From: CBDCYS01 sp965226245
Lineage (GTDB): Bacteria > Acidobacteriota > Terriglobia > Bryobacterales > UBA6623
Length of the DNA stretch: 64,000 nucleotides
Assembly (NCBI GenBank): GCA_965226245.1
Contig: CBDDCL010000015.1
Location: forward strand, 4,898,001-4,962,000
Direction of reading: 5' to 3'
Part shown: in pieces, positions 33,689 to 42,986 of the stretch
Layout: each line of letters begins with the position of its first letter
How positions within the stretch are numbered: the first letter of the stretch is position 1
Translations under genes and position numbers: made by a program
The notes under the pieces: model-generated
Told to the model about the DNA's origin: nothing
Database searches by the model: none
What the model saw: the letters and a program-made list of their open reading frames with translations, nothing else

Positions 33689-35722
33689 ATGAAACCATCG
33701 AACCATTTCGTCCGCATTCTCCACCGCAGCCTGCGAGCAATCTCGTCAATCTGCCTGCTCGCCGGCCTTGTTCCACTTCATGCCCAGAAGGTTCAGCACC
33801 CCCTCGATCCGTTGAACTTCCAAGAGTATTGGACCGTGCTCGAAGTCCTCGATGAGTCGGGGCACGTCGATGAAGACACCCGCTTCTCGCTGATCAATCT
33901 CGTCCCGCCGTCCAAAGACTTGGTCTGGAGCTGGAAAAAGGGAGATGAATTTCCGCGGGAGGCTTACGCGCTCGTGCGGCAAAAAGAGAAAACTTTTGAA
34001 GCCGCGGTGAACATCCGGGCAGGCGAGCTGTCGTCATGGAAGGAGCTGACGGACATCCAGCCAAACTGGCTGGACGAGGAACACAAGGCTCTCAAGAAAG
34101 AAATCAAGAAACACCCCGATTTCATCGAAGCCATGAAGAAACGCGGCATTACGAACCTGGCGTTCATCGATTGCGACGTCGGACCTCCCGGTTATTACGG
34201 GACGGAGGAACAAAAAGGCCGCCGCGTGGGACACGCAACTTGCCATGACGTGCGGCAGCGGCGCAACCGCTGGACCCGCCGAATCGAAGGACTCACCGTT
34301 GTTGTGGACATGCACGAAAAGAAGATCCTCCGGGTCGTCGATGAAGGAGCCGTGCCGATCCCGGACACGAACGCCGACTATGATCCGGCGTCGATCGGGG
34401 AGCCGCGCGAGGTGCCGGGACCGATGCGCATCGATCAGCCCGGCGGCCCGGGTTTCACACTCGATGGCAACACCGTGGAGTGGCAAAAGTGGCGGTTTCA
34501 CGTGCGCCATGACCAACGCGTCGGCGTCATTGTTTCAACCGTCAGCTACGACGACGACGGGCGCCGCCGCCCGATTCTTTACGAAGGTTACCTCTCTGAG
34601 ATGTTCGTGCCGTATATGGACCCGGCGTTCAACTGGTACCACCGCAACTTCATGGACATGGGCGAGTTCAGCCACGGAGGCATGGCCCGGCCGATGCTGC
34701 CCGGATCCGATTGCCCCGACCACGCCGTCTTCTTCGATGGCTTGATTGCCCAGGATAATGGACAGCCGAAGACGAACAGGAATATCCTTTGCCTCTTCGA
34801 GATCGAGCCAGGCGACATGGCTTGGCGGCACGCGCAGCCGAACGAACCGGAAAGCCGTGTCGAACGGAATCTCGTTGTCCGGGCCGCGGCCGTGGTTGGG
34901 AACTACGACTACATTTTCGACTGGGTGTTCCAGCAGAACGGCACGATTCGCGTGCGGATCGGGGCGTCCGGCGAAGCGGAGTCAAAGATCGTTCGCGAGG
35001 CGACGTCCGATAGCGCGCAAGAAATGCACTCCACAGATGGCAACGGAATTGGCTCTCCCGACGGGGACGTTCCGCCGCCCGACGCCTATGGCCGCTTCGT
35101 CGACAAGCACATCGTCGCTGTCAACCACGACCACTACTTCAGCTTCCGGATCGATCTCGACGTGGACGGCTCTGTCAACCGCTTTGTCGCCGACAGGCTG
35201 GTCACGAAGACGCTTCCCAAAGATCATCCGCGGCGCAGCGTCTGGGTTCGCGAAGCCAAACATCTTGGCGCCCAAAGCGAAGGGATGCTCGACATTGATC
35301 TCACCAAGCCGGCTCTTTGGCGCGTTCTCAGCACGACGGAGAAGAACCATGTGGGCTATCCCACGAGCTATCAACTCCGTCCGGGGAAGAACGGCACGAC
35401 GCTGATGACTCCGGACGACTATCCCCGCCGCCGGGCCGGTTTTATTGACCACCATCTTTGGGTCACGCCCTATAGCCCGAAGGAGCGGTATGCGGCCGGC
35501 GATCACCCCACTCTCAGCGAGCCTGGTCAGGGGCTCCCGGCGTGGACCGCGCAAGAACGCAATCTTGACGAAACGGACTTGGTCCTGTGGCACACGATCG
35601 GTTTCCAGCACATGGTGCGAGCGGAAGACTGGCCGGTGATGCCTACTCTGTGGCACAGCTTCGAGCTGCGGCCGTTCGACTTCTTCGACCGCAACCCGGC
35701 GCTCGACCTGCCGCAGCGCTAG
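33689..35722 (+). CDS. Secreted copper amine oxidase
   Basis: A 677-residue topaquinone enzyme, oxidising primary amines to aldehydes with release of ammonia and peroxide. The first 32 residues form a signal peptide. The catalytic base lies in PYMDPAFNWYHRNFMDMGEF (Tyr/Pro...Trp...Arg...Asp-x-Gly-Glu). The topaquinone precursor Tyr is in VVGNYDYIFDW (Asn-Tyr-Asp). Copper ligands are the HxH in NHDHYFSFRIDLD and the late His in LWHSFELRPFDFF. All key residues are present, so the enzyme should be active in the periplasm. It may supply nitrogen or carbon from amines. Confidence 0.93.
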   Translation: MKPSNHFVRILHRSLRAISSICLLAGLVPLHAQKVQHPLDPLNFQEYWTVLEVLDESGHVDEDTRFSLINLVPPSKDLVWSWKKGDEFPREAYALVRQKEKTFEAAVNIRAGELSSWKELTDIQPNWLDEEHKALKKEIKKHPDFIEAMKKRGITNLAFIDCDVGPPGYYGTEEQKGRRVGHATCHDVRQRRNRWTRRIEGLTVVVDMHEKKILRVVDEGAVPIPDTNADYDPASIGEPREVPGPMRIDQPGGPGFTLDGNTVEWQKWRFHVRHDQRVGVIVSTVSYDDDGRRRPILYEGYLSEMFVPYMDPAFNWYHRNFMDMGEFSHGGMARPMLPGSDCPDHAVFFDGLIAQDNGQPKTNRNILCLFEIEPGDMAWRHAQPNEPESRVERNLVVRAAAVVGNYDYIFDWVFQQNGTIRVRIGASGEAESKIVREATSDSAQEMHSTDGNGIGSPDGDVPPPDAYGRFVDKHIVAVNHDHYFSFRIDLDVDGSVNRFVADRLVTKTLPKDHPRRSVWVREAKHLGAQSEGMLDIDLTKPALWRVLSTTEKNHVGYPTSYQLRPGKNGTTLMTPDDYPRRRAGFIDHHLWVTPYSPKERYAAGDHPTLSEPGQGLPAWTAQERNLDETDLVLWHTIGFQHMVRAEDWPVMPTLWHSFELRPFDFFDRNPALDLPQR

Positions 35723-36091
35723 GCTGAGAACGCTAGCCTCGGATCGAAACTGCTTCGCGGCCTTCCTTTGCTGAACACAAACGCTTCCGCATTCCCGCAG
35801 CGATCGTGCGCTCCTTACCGGCGCCGCCTTCACCGAGCTTGGCGGTGACCTTGTAGTGGGAGATCGTTTGGCCGACCATCGACAGGGAGATGTACCGCTA
35901 CCGGATACCTGTTGGTAAGTGTGTCCAATGATGCTAAGCAACTGGAGAAGCGTCCCGTGGAGGCGCTGTTGGAGGTCCCGAAAACCGCACACGATCGGCA
36001 CTTTGGTAAGAACTAAGTTGATAACTATTGGGACGGCTTGTTCTCACGGCCTATCGTCCGGATCTAAGCGTTGTATACTGTCGGCTTGTCT
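35723..36091. other. Gap between amine oxidase and hyuA
   Basis: No gene supported. A short frame QLEKRPVEALLEVPKTAHDR HFGKN and stop around 35937-36016 may be a lost gene tail. Upstream of hyuA at 36000-36080 composition drops in GC, consistent with a promoter, but I cannot define one. Confidence 0.4.
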
Positions 36092-38149
36092 ATGGGCACG
36101 ATGGCCGGCGTCGACATTGGGGGAACCTATACGGATGTCGTCGTACTCGATCCGGCGAAGGGGACTCTTCGGATAGGTAAGATTGGCTCGACGCCGAGCG
36201 ATCCTTCCGAGGGGTTCCTTGAGTGTTTCGAGTCTCTAGCGGTCGAGGCGTCCGAACTGCAACTTGTGATCCATGGAACAACCGTTGCTACGAATGCCAT
36301 TCTCGAGCGCAGCGGTGGTAATTGTGGTTTGATCGCCACACGCGGGTTCCGAGACATCCTCGAGCTACGACGGCGCGACCGGCCGCACCTCTATGGCCTG
36401 ACCGGGGACTATCGGCCCTTGATTCCCCGTGACCGGCGCCTCGAAGTGACCGAGCGCGTTTCAGCGGAAGGAGAGATTCTTACTCCGCTGAATGAAGAGG
36501 AGCTGATCGCCGTTGCGGAGCGATTAGTGACCGCTGGAGTCGAAGCGATTGTTCTGAGTTTTCTCAACTCCTACGCCAACCCTGTTCACGAACGTCACGC
36601 CAAGCAGCTTCTTGACCAACGCTGGCCGAAGATCTTCGTCGTTGCTTCGTCGGACGTGCTTCCGCTGTTTCGTGAATTCGAACGCACAAGCACGGCTGTG
36701 GTAAACGCCTACGTTCAGCCGGTCGTCAGCCGGTACATCGCGCTCTTGCGGCGACGTCTGACTGAGCTGGGATACGGCAACGATCTCCTCGTCATGCAGT
36801 CGAATGGCGGCGTCCTCTCGGCGGAGTCAGCGGGCAAGATTCCGGTCAACACCGTTTTGTCGGGTCCCGCCGCGGGTGTGATTGCCGCGGCGGAGATCGC
36901 CTCGGAGAGCGGCTTCCGGAACCTGATCAATTACGACATGGGCGGGACAAGCCTGGATGTGTCGCTAGTCGTCGAGCGCAAGCCTGTCTTTTCCAACGGA
37001 CGGGAGATCGAGTTTGGGATTCCAGTGATGCTTTCCATGATCGACATTCACACGATCGGGGCGGGAGGCGGAAGCATCGCGCGAATCGATGAGGGCGGCA
37101 TTCTGCAGGTGGGCCCTAAGAGTGCCGGCGCCGAGCCGGGACCGGTCTGTTACGGCCAGGGCGGTGTAGAGCCGACGGTAACAGACGCTCACGTCGTCCT
37201 GGGCCGCATCAACCCGGAATACCGAATCGCGGGTGGAGCGCTTGATGCGGAAAGGGCCCGGCTCGAAATCACGCGAGTGATCGGAGAACCGCTCGGCTTA
37301 CCGGCGGAAGCTGCCGCGGAGGCTATCCTTGCGGTCGCGGCAAATAGAATGACGGGGAGCATCCGCCGCATCTCGATCGGGCGCGGTTACGATCCCAGGG
37401 ACTTCGCGCTCTTTTCGTTCGGCGGCGGCGGACCGCTGTTTATCAGTCATTTGTTGCGGGAAATCGGGGCCCAAGTTGGCCTGGTGCCTTACTACCCGGG
37501 GATTCTCTCCGCCTGGGGCTGCGCCATAGCCGACCTCCAGCGGGACTACGTCAAGATGGTCAACCGCAGGTTAGCGGATCTCACGATTGATGAGGTCGAG
37601 GGGGTGCTAGCGGAGCAACAGGGGGAAGGAGAGAGGTTTCTTCGTGCGGAGACGGTTCCGTTCGCCCAAGTTCACCTGCGCAGGGAGGCGGAGCTTTCCT
37701 ATGAAGGGCAAACTCATCTGCTACGAGTTGCGATACCCGACGAAGAACTCTCAATTCCTATAATACGCGATCATTTCAGGAATGCCTTCCTCGAGCGCTT
37801 CGGAGCCTCACGAGAGCAGTTCGGCGGTTTAGACGAGCTGTTGGACCAGATGCCCATTCGTTTGATGAATCTGCGCACGACGGTTATCGGAATCCGCTCG
37901 AAACCTGCGCTCAGAGACTTAATACCGAAGCCACAAACGTCGCTTGATGATGCTGCAAAAGGCAGCAGACGGGTCTGGGCAGGAGGCGAGTGGATCGAGT
38001 GCCCGACCTATGAGCGTGCAGCGCTGCCTTGGGGGGCTGAACTGCACGGACCGGCGATCGTCGAGCAGCCGGACGCGACGGTCTGGCTCGAGCCCTTAAC
38101 AAACGCCCGCGTGGACGAGGCAGGCAACTTAGTGGTGAAGCTGGCGTAA
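36092..38149 (+). CDS. hyuA: Hydantoinase/oxoprolinase subunit A
   Basis: A 685-residue ATP-dependent amidohydrolase or carboxylase subunit of the acetate/sugar kinase/Hsp70 fold. GVDIGGTYTDVVVLD is phosphate-1, IHGTTVATNAILERSGGNCG follows, then VLSGPAAGVIAAAEIA, YDMGGTSLDVSLV (phosphate-2) and IHTIGAGGGSIARID. The C-terminal YERAALPWGAELHGPAIVEQ and DATVWLEP match the family. ATG 36092 and 36101 are both possible starts. The partner hyuB follows after one base. The pair could hydrolyse 5-oxoproline, a hydantoin or a related cyclic amide, or carboxylate a ketone; sequence alone does not decide. Confidence 0.92.
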   Translation: MGTMAGVDIGGTYTDVVVLDPAKGTLRIGKIGSTPSDPSEGFLECFESLAVEASELQLVIHGTTVATNAILERSGGNCGLIATRGFRDILELRRRDRPHLYGLTGDYRPLIPRDRRLEVTERVSAEGEILTPLNEEELIAVAERLVTAGVEAIVLSFLNSYANPVHERHAKQLLDQRWPKIFVVASSDVLPLFREFERTSTAVVNAYVQPVVSRYIALLRRRLTELGYGNDLLVMQSNGGVLSAESAGKIPVNTVLSGPAAGVIAAAEIASESGFRNLINYDMGGTSLDVSLVVERKPVFSNGREIEFGIPVMLSMIDIHTIGAGGGSIARIDEGGILQVGPKSAGAEPGPVCYGQGGVEPTVTDAHVVLGRINPEYRIAGGALDAERARLEITRVIGEPLGLPAEAAAEAILAVAANRMTGSIRRISIGRGYDPRDFALFSFGGGGPLFISHLLREIGAQVGLVPYYPGILSAWGCAIADLQRDYVKMVNRRLADLTIDEVEGVLAEQQGEGERFLRAETVPFAQVHLRREAELSYEGQTHLLRVAIPDEELSIPIIRDHFRNAFLERFGASREQFGGLDELLDQMPIRLMNLRTTVIGIRSKPALRDLIPKPQTSLDDAAKGSRRVWAGGEWIECPTYERAALPWGAELHGPAIVEQPDATVWLEPLTNARVDEAGNLVVKLA

Positions 38150-38150
38150 G

Positions 38151-39842
38151 ATGGCGAACCCCATCGATCCGATCACACTGGCCGTGATCCGCGGAAGCCT
38201 GGAACAGGTCGCTGACGAGATGGACGCCACACTGGAACGGATGGCGTTCTCGCCGGTGATCTCGGACGGTTTCGATCGCGCTAGTGGGATCTATGACAAA
38301 ACCAGCGGCGAAGTCGTCATCCAGGGTCCGAGAGGGTTGCCGAACTTCATCTACGTCATGGAGCACACCGTGCGTTCGGTCATTGAACGCATCAGCAGCG
38401 TGTCGGCCGACGATATCTATATTGTTAATGACCCGTACCTCGGCGGCACTCACTTGATGGACGTCAAGATGGTGAAGCCCTTCTTCTATCGGGGTGAGCT
38501 GACCGCTTTTCTCGCCAATAGCGGACATTGGCCCGACATTGGCGGGCGTGTTCCCGGCGGGTTCTCCACGCGCGCGACGGAGATCTATCAAGAAGGGCTT
38601 CGCCTGCCACCGGTGCGACTGTTCGACCGCGGTGTCTTGAATCAGGGAGTGCTCGATATCATCCTCCACAACGTTCGCGTGCCTCGGGAGCGGCAGGGAG
38701 ACATCATCGCGCAAGTCACCTCCCTGAACGCAGGGGCTGACAAGCTCACGCGGCTCCTAGATCGCTATGGGCCGGAAACCCTCTTTGCGGCTATCGATGA
38801 GCTTAGCGATTCTTCCGAGCGACTGATGCGGGCACACATCGAGACAATCCCGGATGGGACATACGTTTTCGAGGAGCACATTGACAGCGACGGCATAGAT
38901 TGGCAGCCCCTCACCATCCATCTGGATTTGACCGTCAAAGAAAGCTCGGTACACGTCGACCTATCGAAGAGCAGTCCACCCTGCCGCGGGCCTTTGAACA
39001 GCGTTCTCAGCACAACGATGGCTGGTGTGTTTATCGGTTTCAAGCACGTCTTTCCGGACGTTCCGATCAATGCCGGATGCTTTAGGCCGTTTACGTTCGA
39101 CATACCGCGCACAACATTCCTGCATGCCCAGCCGCCGCGGCCGGTCTCAGGTTGCGCCGCGGAAGTATGCCAACGAATGATCGACGTCGTTCTCGGGGCG
39201 TTGGGCCAGGCTCTTCCCGAGAAGGCCTACGCGGGTCCGATGGGGACGGTCACAAACCTCGCGGTCGGCGGCAACGACCCGGAGCGTGGTTATTACGTGT
39301 TTTATTCCTTCATCGGGGGCGGCTATGGCGGAAACTTCCTCACCGATGGGCTCATTAACGGGAACCCAACGCTGGCCGTGGCACGCACGCAGGCGCTGGA
39401 AATCTTTGAATCACACTATCCTGTGCTTTTCCGGCAATACGCCATTCGCGAAGGATCGGGTGGAGCAGGCCGGCGGAGGGGCGGGCTGGGGGTTGTTTTT
39501 GAGTTCGAGCTTCGTCGCGGTGAAGCCTCAGCCTCTCTGTTAGGCGACCGCGGGCGATTTCGGCCCTTCGGCGTTTTCGGGGGCAAGCCGGCACAACCGG
39601 CGCGCCACAAGTTTGTGCTCGACGGCCGAGAATACATCCCGGAGCACTTGACGAAAGATGAAGGTGTCCCAATGGCAGCTGGCGATGTACTTCGACTCGA
39701 AACGCCGGGCGGGGGTGGATTCGGCAATCCGCGCGAACGCCCGCTCCAGTTAGTCATCGAAGATCTGAAGCTCGGCTATTACGATCAGCGGACGGCTGAG
39801 GCGGAGTACGGAGTCATGAGCCGAGACGAACGCGGATCGTGA
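38151..39842 (+). CDS. hyuB: Hydantoinase/oxoprolinase subunit B
   Basis: A 563-residue HyuB-family protein, the partner of the preceding subunit. IDPITLAVIRGSLEQVADEM starts the family domain; VNDPYLGGTHLMDVKMVKPF, FLANSGHWPDIGGRVPGGFS, EGLRLPPVRLFDRGVLNQGV, and late EGSGGAGRRRGGLGVVFEFE and LETPGGGGFGNPRERP are all conserved. The ATG follows the hyuA stop directly (TAAGATGG), so the two are co-translated. No third subunit is seen downstream. Confidence 0.93.
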   Translation: MANPIDPITLAVIRGSLEQVADEMDATLERMAFSPVISDGFDRASGIYDKTSGEVVIQGPRGLPNFIYVMEHTVRSVIERISSVSADDIYIVNDPYLGGTHLMDVKMVKPFFYRGELTAFLANSGHWPDIGGRVPGGFSTRATEIYQEGLRLPPVRLFDRGVLNQGVLDIILHNVRVPRERQGDIIAQVTSLNAGADKLTRLLDRYGPETLFAAIDELSDSSERLMRAHIETIPDGTYVFEEHIDSDGIDWQPLTIHLDLTVKESSVHVDLSKSSPPCRGPLNSVLSTTMAGVFIGFKHVFPDVPINAGCFRPFTFDIPRTTFLHAQPPRPVSGCAAEVCQRMIDVVLGALGQALPEKAYAGPMGTVTNLAVGGNDPERGYYVFYSFIGGGYGGNFLTDGLINGNPTLAVARTQALEIFESHYPVLFRQYAIREGSGGAGRRRGGLGVVFEFELRRGEASASLLGDRGRFRPFGVFGGKPAQPARHKFVLDGREYIPEHLTKDEGVPMAAGDVLRLETPGGGGFGNPRERPLQLVIEDLKLGYYDQRTAEAEYGVMSRDERGS

Positions 39843-39908
39843 TCTCGTTGATAAAGCGCGCACGGCTTCTACGACTCATGCTGGCCACCGCTAACTGGCT
39901 GAGACAGA

Positions 39909-40430
39909 TTACTGATATACCGCCTTCGCGTTGGCATCTCCCTCCGTTTCGAGGAGCACGCCGACGAAGTAAGATCCCGGCGCGACACTATCCCGCACTC
40001 GGATGTTAAAACGGACCGACTGTGAAGTCCCTTCGAGCGCGAGCGTGGGGCGACTGAGTCGGAGATCGTCCGCGGTAATCGTTTGGTCCGCGGAGAGGAC
40101 GATCCGCAGCGATAGATTGCCGCTGAACGGCTCGGCCGCGGAAAGGGTGACTCGAAGGTTGAATTCGGCTTCCGACCGGAACGGTCGCCGGATCGACCCC
40201 GTCAATCGTTACGCCCACGTCAAACGGCGGATGCGAATCGATGAGCTTGATGGGGAGAGCGTTCGATCGAATTATCTCGCCCGAGGTTTCGACCATCAGT
40301 TGCTCCGCCACGAAGTAGGTGCCGGGTGGGAGCGCGTCTCCGACTGGACTGGCGCCGAAAATGAAGAGGCGGTCCGGGACCACCCAGGGTTTCCGTTTCG
40401 TCGAGGCCAGCAGGCGCCGGAAGTTGCGCT
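39909..40430 (-). pseudogene. C-terminal fragment of an unrecognised beta-sandwich protein
   Basis: Minus-strand frame from 40430: VVPDRLFIFGASPVGDALPP, GTYFVAEQLMVETSGEIIRS, DVGVTIDGVDPATVPVG; then a frameshift near 40170 into SEAEFNLRVTLSAAEPFSGN, VRFNIRVRDSVAPGSYFVGV and LLETEGDANAKAVYQ stop. Two Pro-Gly-(Thr/Ser)-Tyr-Phe-Val repeats suggest tandem beta-sandwich domains of an extracellular protein. The N-terminal side is cut off by the ISKra4 fragment at 40434. Confidence 0.6.
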
Positions 40431-40433
40431 CGG

Positions 40434-40580
40434 CATGTTCTGGACCGTGTGCGGCGCCAACGCCATCATCGCCTTGCGCTGCTGCCGTCTCAGCAGCCGC
40501 TTCGAGGATTACTGGGAAGCCCGCTCTCCGGCCGCCTGATTTCCCACATTTTTGTCGCGCACCCGGAGGAGATCGTCCAG
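40434..40580 (+). mobile_element. ISKra4 transposase 3' end fragment
   Basis: FWTVCGANAIIALRCCRLSS then RFEDYWEARSPAA and a stop (40539), followed by a right-end-like TTTTGTCGCGCACCC. This matches the last 35 codons and right terminus of the complete element at 12307-14152. The rest of the element is missing. About 165 bp further on, GGTGCGCGGGCATGAAAGTGAG (40745-40767 area) resembles the left terminus. Confidence 0.75.
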
Positions 40581-40790
40581 AGCGTGACGCTGGGTGCGGA
40601 CATGCGTTACAATCGGCTTCATTGCCCGAGGCGACCTCCGCCCGATTCGTGGCTTGTGACGAAGCAGTTCCCAGAGTGCCACAACAGCCTTTCACAAACT
40701 AGTGTAGGGGTGGAAGAATCAGTCAAGATTGTGCTCCGAGGTCTAGGTGCGCGGGCATGAAAGTGAGCAGGTTCCAGGTGGAGGTCTGCA

Positions 40791-42029
40791 ATGAATAACG
40801 GTTACAAGACAGATAAATGGTTTGTCAGTCCGTGGTGTTATCTTCCCGAAGTTCGAAAAGGGTTCGACTTCCCCGCCAAGATCAAGATTCACGACGTCAC
40901 CCTGCGCGACGGCGAGCAGCAGACCGGCGTGGTCTTTCGTCGGGAAGAGAAAGTGGAGATTGCCAAGCAATTGGCCGCGTTGGGCGTCCAGCGCATTGAG
41001 GCCGGGATGCCCGCGGTTTCACCACAGGACAAGGCCGCGGTAAGCGACATCGCCGAGTTAGAGTTAGGCCCGGAGATCTTCTCCTTCGCCCGCTGCATCG
41101 TGGACGACATCAAGGCTGCTAAGGAATGCGGCGTCAGCGGGGTAATTGTGGAGATTCCCTCGAGCGATCACATTATCCAGAACGCTTACGGTTGGGATGT
41201 CGATCGAGCGGTCAAATCCTCCATTGAGGCTACCCTGGCCGCCAAGGAAGAGGGCCTTTATACGGTTTTCTTCACCATAGACTCTACTCGAACCGAGGTG
41301 GAGGAGCTGCTCGATCTCATCGAAAAGGTGGCCACGGAAGGCCACATGGACGCCTTTACGCTGGCGGACAGCTTCGGGGGATGCACGCCGGAGGCGATCT
41401 ATCATGTGGTGAAGAAGGCCATCGCCCGGCTCAACAAACCAGTGGAGATCCACTGCCACCAAGACTTTGGGCTGGGAGTGGCCAACACCATCTATGCCCT
41501 GGCGGCGGGGGCCAGCGTCGCACACACGACGATAACGGGCCTCGGGGAGCGCGCCGGCAATGTGCCGGTGGAGGATGTAGCGATGTCGCTGCTGTGCCAG
41601 TATGGCATCGACCTGGGGCTCCACACCGAGAAGTTCTGTGAGGTCTCGCGCTTTGTCTTGGACCGGGCCCGGGTGCAGATCCCCGGGAATCGTCCCATCG
41701 TGGGTTCCATGCTCCATCACGTCGAATCAGGGATTGTAGCCGGCTTTGTGCGTAACGCACGGAACGAACACCCGCTGGAGTACGTGCCCTTCGCGTCCGA
41801 GCTGGTGGGGCAAGACCCGGTGACGATTGTCCTCGGAAAAAACAGCGGCCTGCCTTCGATTCAGGAGTGGTGCGAAAAGCTGGGGGTGACCGCGTCCGAA
41901 GAGCAGATGCTGGAGATGGTGCGGCTCGTAAAGGAGAAATCCTTTGATAAGAAAGACCTCTTGAACGCCGACGAATTCAAGACGATTGTCGATACCGTGC
42001 TGCAAGCTGCTCTGGCGGCCGAGAGCTAG
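40791..42029 (+). CDS. LeuA/homocitrate-synthase-family protein (DRE-TIM metallolyase)
   Basis: A 412-residue protein of the isopropylmalate/homocitrate synthase family, which joins or splits acetyl-CoA and a 2-oxo acid using a divalent metal. IHDVTLRDGEQQTGVVFRRE has the catalytic Arg and metal Asp; VEIHCHQDFGLGVANTIYAL gives the metal His-x-His; TTITGLGERAGNVPVEDVAM is the signature 2 region. A 40-residue N-terminal extension (NNGYKTDKWFVSPWCYLPEV) precedes the barrel. There is no LeuA-type C-terminal regulatory domain. The genes that follow, a phosphate acyltransferase and an acyl kinase with 12- and 6-bp gaps, suggest a joint role in acyl-CoA conversion. Confidence 0.88.
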   Translation: MNNGYKTDKWFVSPWCYLPEVRKGFDFPAKIKIHDVTLRDGEQQTGVVFRREEKVEIAKQLAALGVQRIEAGMPAVSPQDKAAVSDIAELELGPEIFSFARCIVDDIKAAKECGVSGVIVEIPSSDHIIQNAYGWDVDRAVKSSIEATLAAKEEGLYTVFFTIDSTRTEVEELLDLIEKVATEGHMDAFTLADSFGGCTPEAIYHVVKKAIARLNKPVEIHCHQDFGLGVANTIYALAAGASVAHTTITGLGERAGNVPVEDVAMSLLCQYGIDLGLHTEKFCEVSRFVLDRARVQIPGNRPIVGSMLHHVESGIVAGFVRNARNEHPLEYVPFASELVGQDPVTIVLGKNSGLPSIQEWCEKLGVTASEEQMLEMVRLVKEKSFDKKDLLNADEFKTIVDTVLQAALAAES

Positions 42030-42041
42030 CGGCGGCGCGGC

Positions 42042-42980
42042 ATGGGACGGATAAAAGACTTCACCGAACTGATCCACCGAGCCAAACAGCTCGGCCCCGC
42101 ACGCATTGCTGTCGTCGGCGGACACGATTTCGACACCGTCCTCGCGCTGGTCGAAGCTGAAAAGATGGGGCTGGCCCAGCCCCTGCTTGTGGGTGACCCC
42201 GCTAAGATTGCCTCGACCGCTGAGAAGGCCGGTTTCGCATCCGAAGGCAAGATTGTAGAGGCGGAGAGTGAGCAGGCGACCATCCGTGCCGGCATCAGCC
42301 TTGTCCGCACGGGCAAGGCTGACCTGCTGATGAAAGGCAAGGTCACGACCGCCAGCCTCATGCGGGCGGTGCTCGACAAAGAGCACGGGCTGCGCGGGGG
42401 CGGCGGTTTAAGCCAAGCCATTGTCTTTAGTGTTCCCGGCCTGCACCGGCTCATGATCATGAGCGACGCCGCCATCAACATTGCCCCCGGGTTGGCCCAG
42501 AAAGCCGACATCTGCCGCAACACGATTGCGGTGGCGCACGCCCTCGGCATCGGCGAACCTAATGTCGTGCTGCTGACCGCGCTGGAGTACGTTAACCCAG
42601 CCATGCCAGCCACCTTGGATGCCGCGGCGCTGGTCCAGATGAACCGCCGGGGCCAGATCGCCGGCGCCTACCTGGAAGGTCCTCTGGCTCTCGATGTCCC
42701 CCTCAGTAAATTCGCCGCCGATCGAAAAGGCATAACCAGTCCGGTGGTGGAGAACGCTGATATCTTCATCGCTCCCAACATCGAAGCGGGCAACATCCTC
42801 TATCGTGCTATCGTGTACTTCGCCCGGGGTGCATGCGGTGGACTCATCATCGGCGCCAAAGTTCCATTGCTTGTGCTTTCCCGTGCAGAACCTCCAAAGA
42901 CGAAACTGCACTCGATCGCCCTCGGGCGGATCATGTTCGACCACCAACAGAAGGGAGATGCCAAGACCTTCTGGCAGTGA
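42042..42980 (+). CDS. Phosphate acetyl/butyryltransferase family protein
   Basis: A 312-residue PTA/PTB-family enzyme exchanging CoA for phosphate on an acyl group. Conserved stretches: ADLLMKGKVTTASLMRAVLD, INIAPGLAQKADICRNTIAV, VVLLTALEYVNPAMPATLDA, GAYLEGPLALDVPLSKFAAD, and ADIFIAPNIEAGNILYRAIV near the end. The length fits single-domain phosphate butyryltransferase better than multidomain Pta. It is sandwiched between the LeuA-like synthase and the acyl kinase, so the acyl phosphate it makes is probably passed to that kinase to yield ATP. Confidence 0.9.
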   Translation: MGRIKDFTELIHRAKQLGPARIAVVGGHDFDTVLALVEAEKMGLAQPLLVGDPAKIASTAEKAGFASEGKIVEAESEQATIRAGISLVRTGKADLLMKGKVTTASLMRAVLDKEHGLRGGGGLSQAIVFSVPGLHRLMIMSDAAINIAPGLAQKADICRNTIAVAHALGIGEPNVVLLTALEYVNPAMPATLDAAALVQMNRRGQIAGAYLEGPLALDVPLSKFAADRKGITSPVVENADIFIAPNIEAGNILYRAIVYFARGACGGLIIGAKVPLLVLSRAEPPKTKLHSIALGRIMFDHQQKGDAKTFWQ

Positions 42981-42986
42981 GCTGAG

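Noticed and set aside
34982..36001. 339-codon minus-strand ORF at the end of the amine oxidase gene
   Set aside because: Overlaps well-supported coding sequence on the other strand and has no recognisable domain.
35919..36176. 85-codon ORF in the gap before hyuA
   Set aside because: Overlaps hyuA out of frame, Trp/Arg/Ser-rich, no support.
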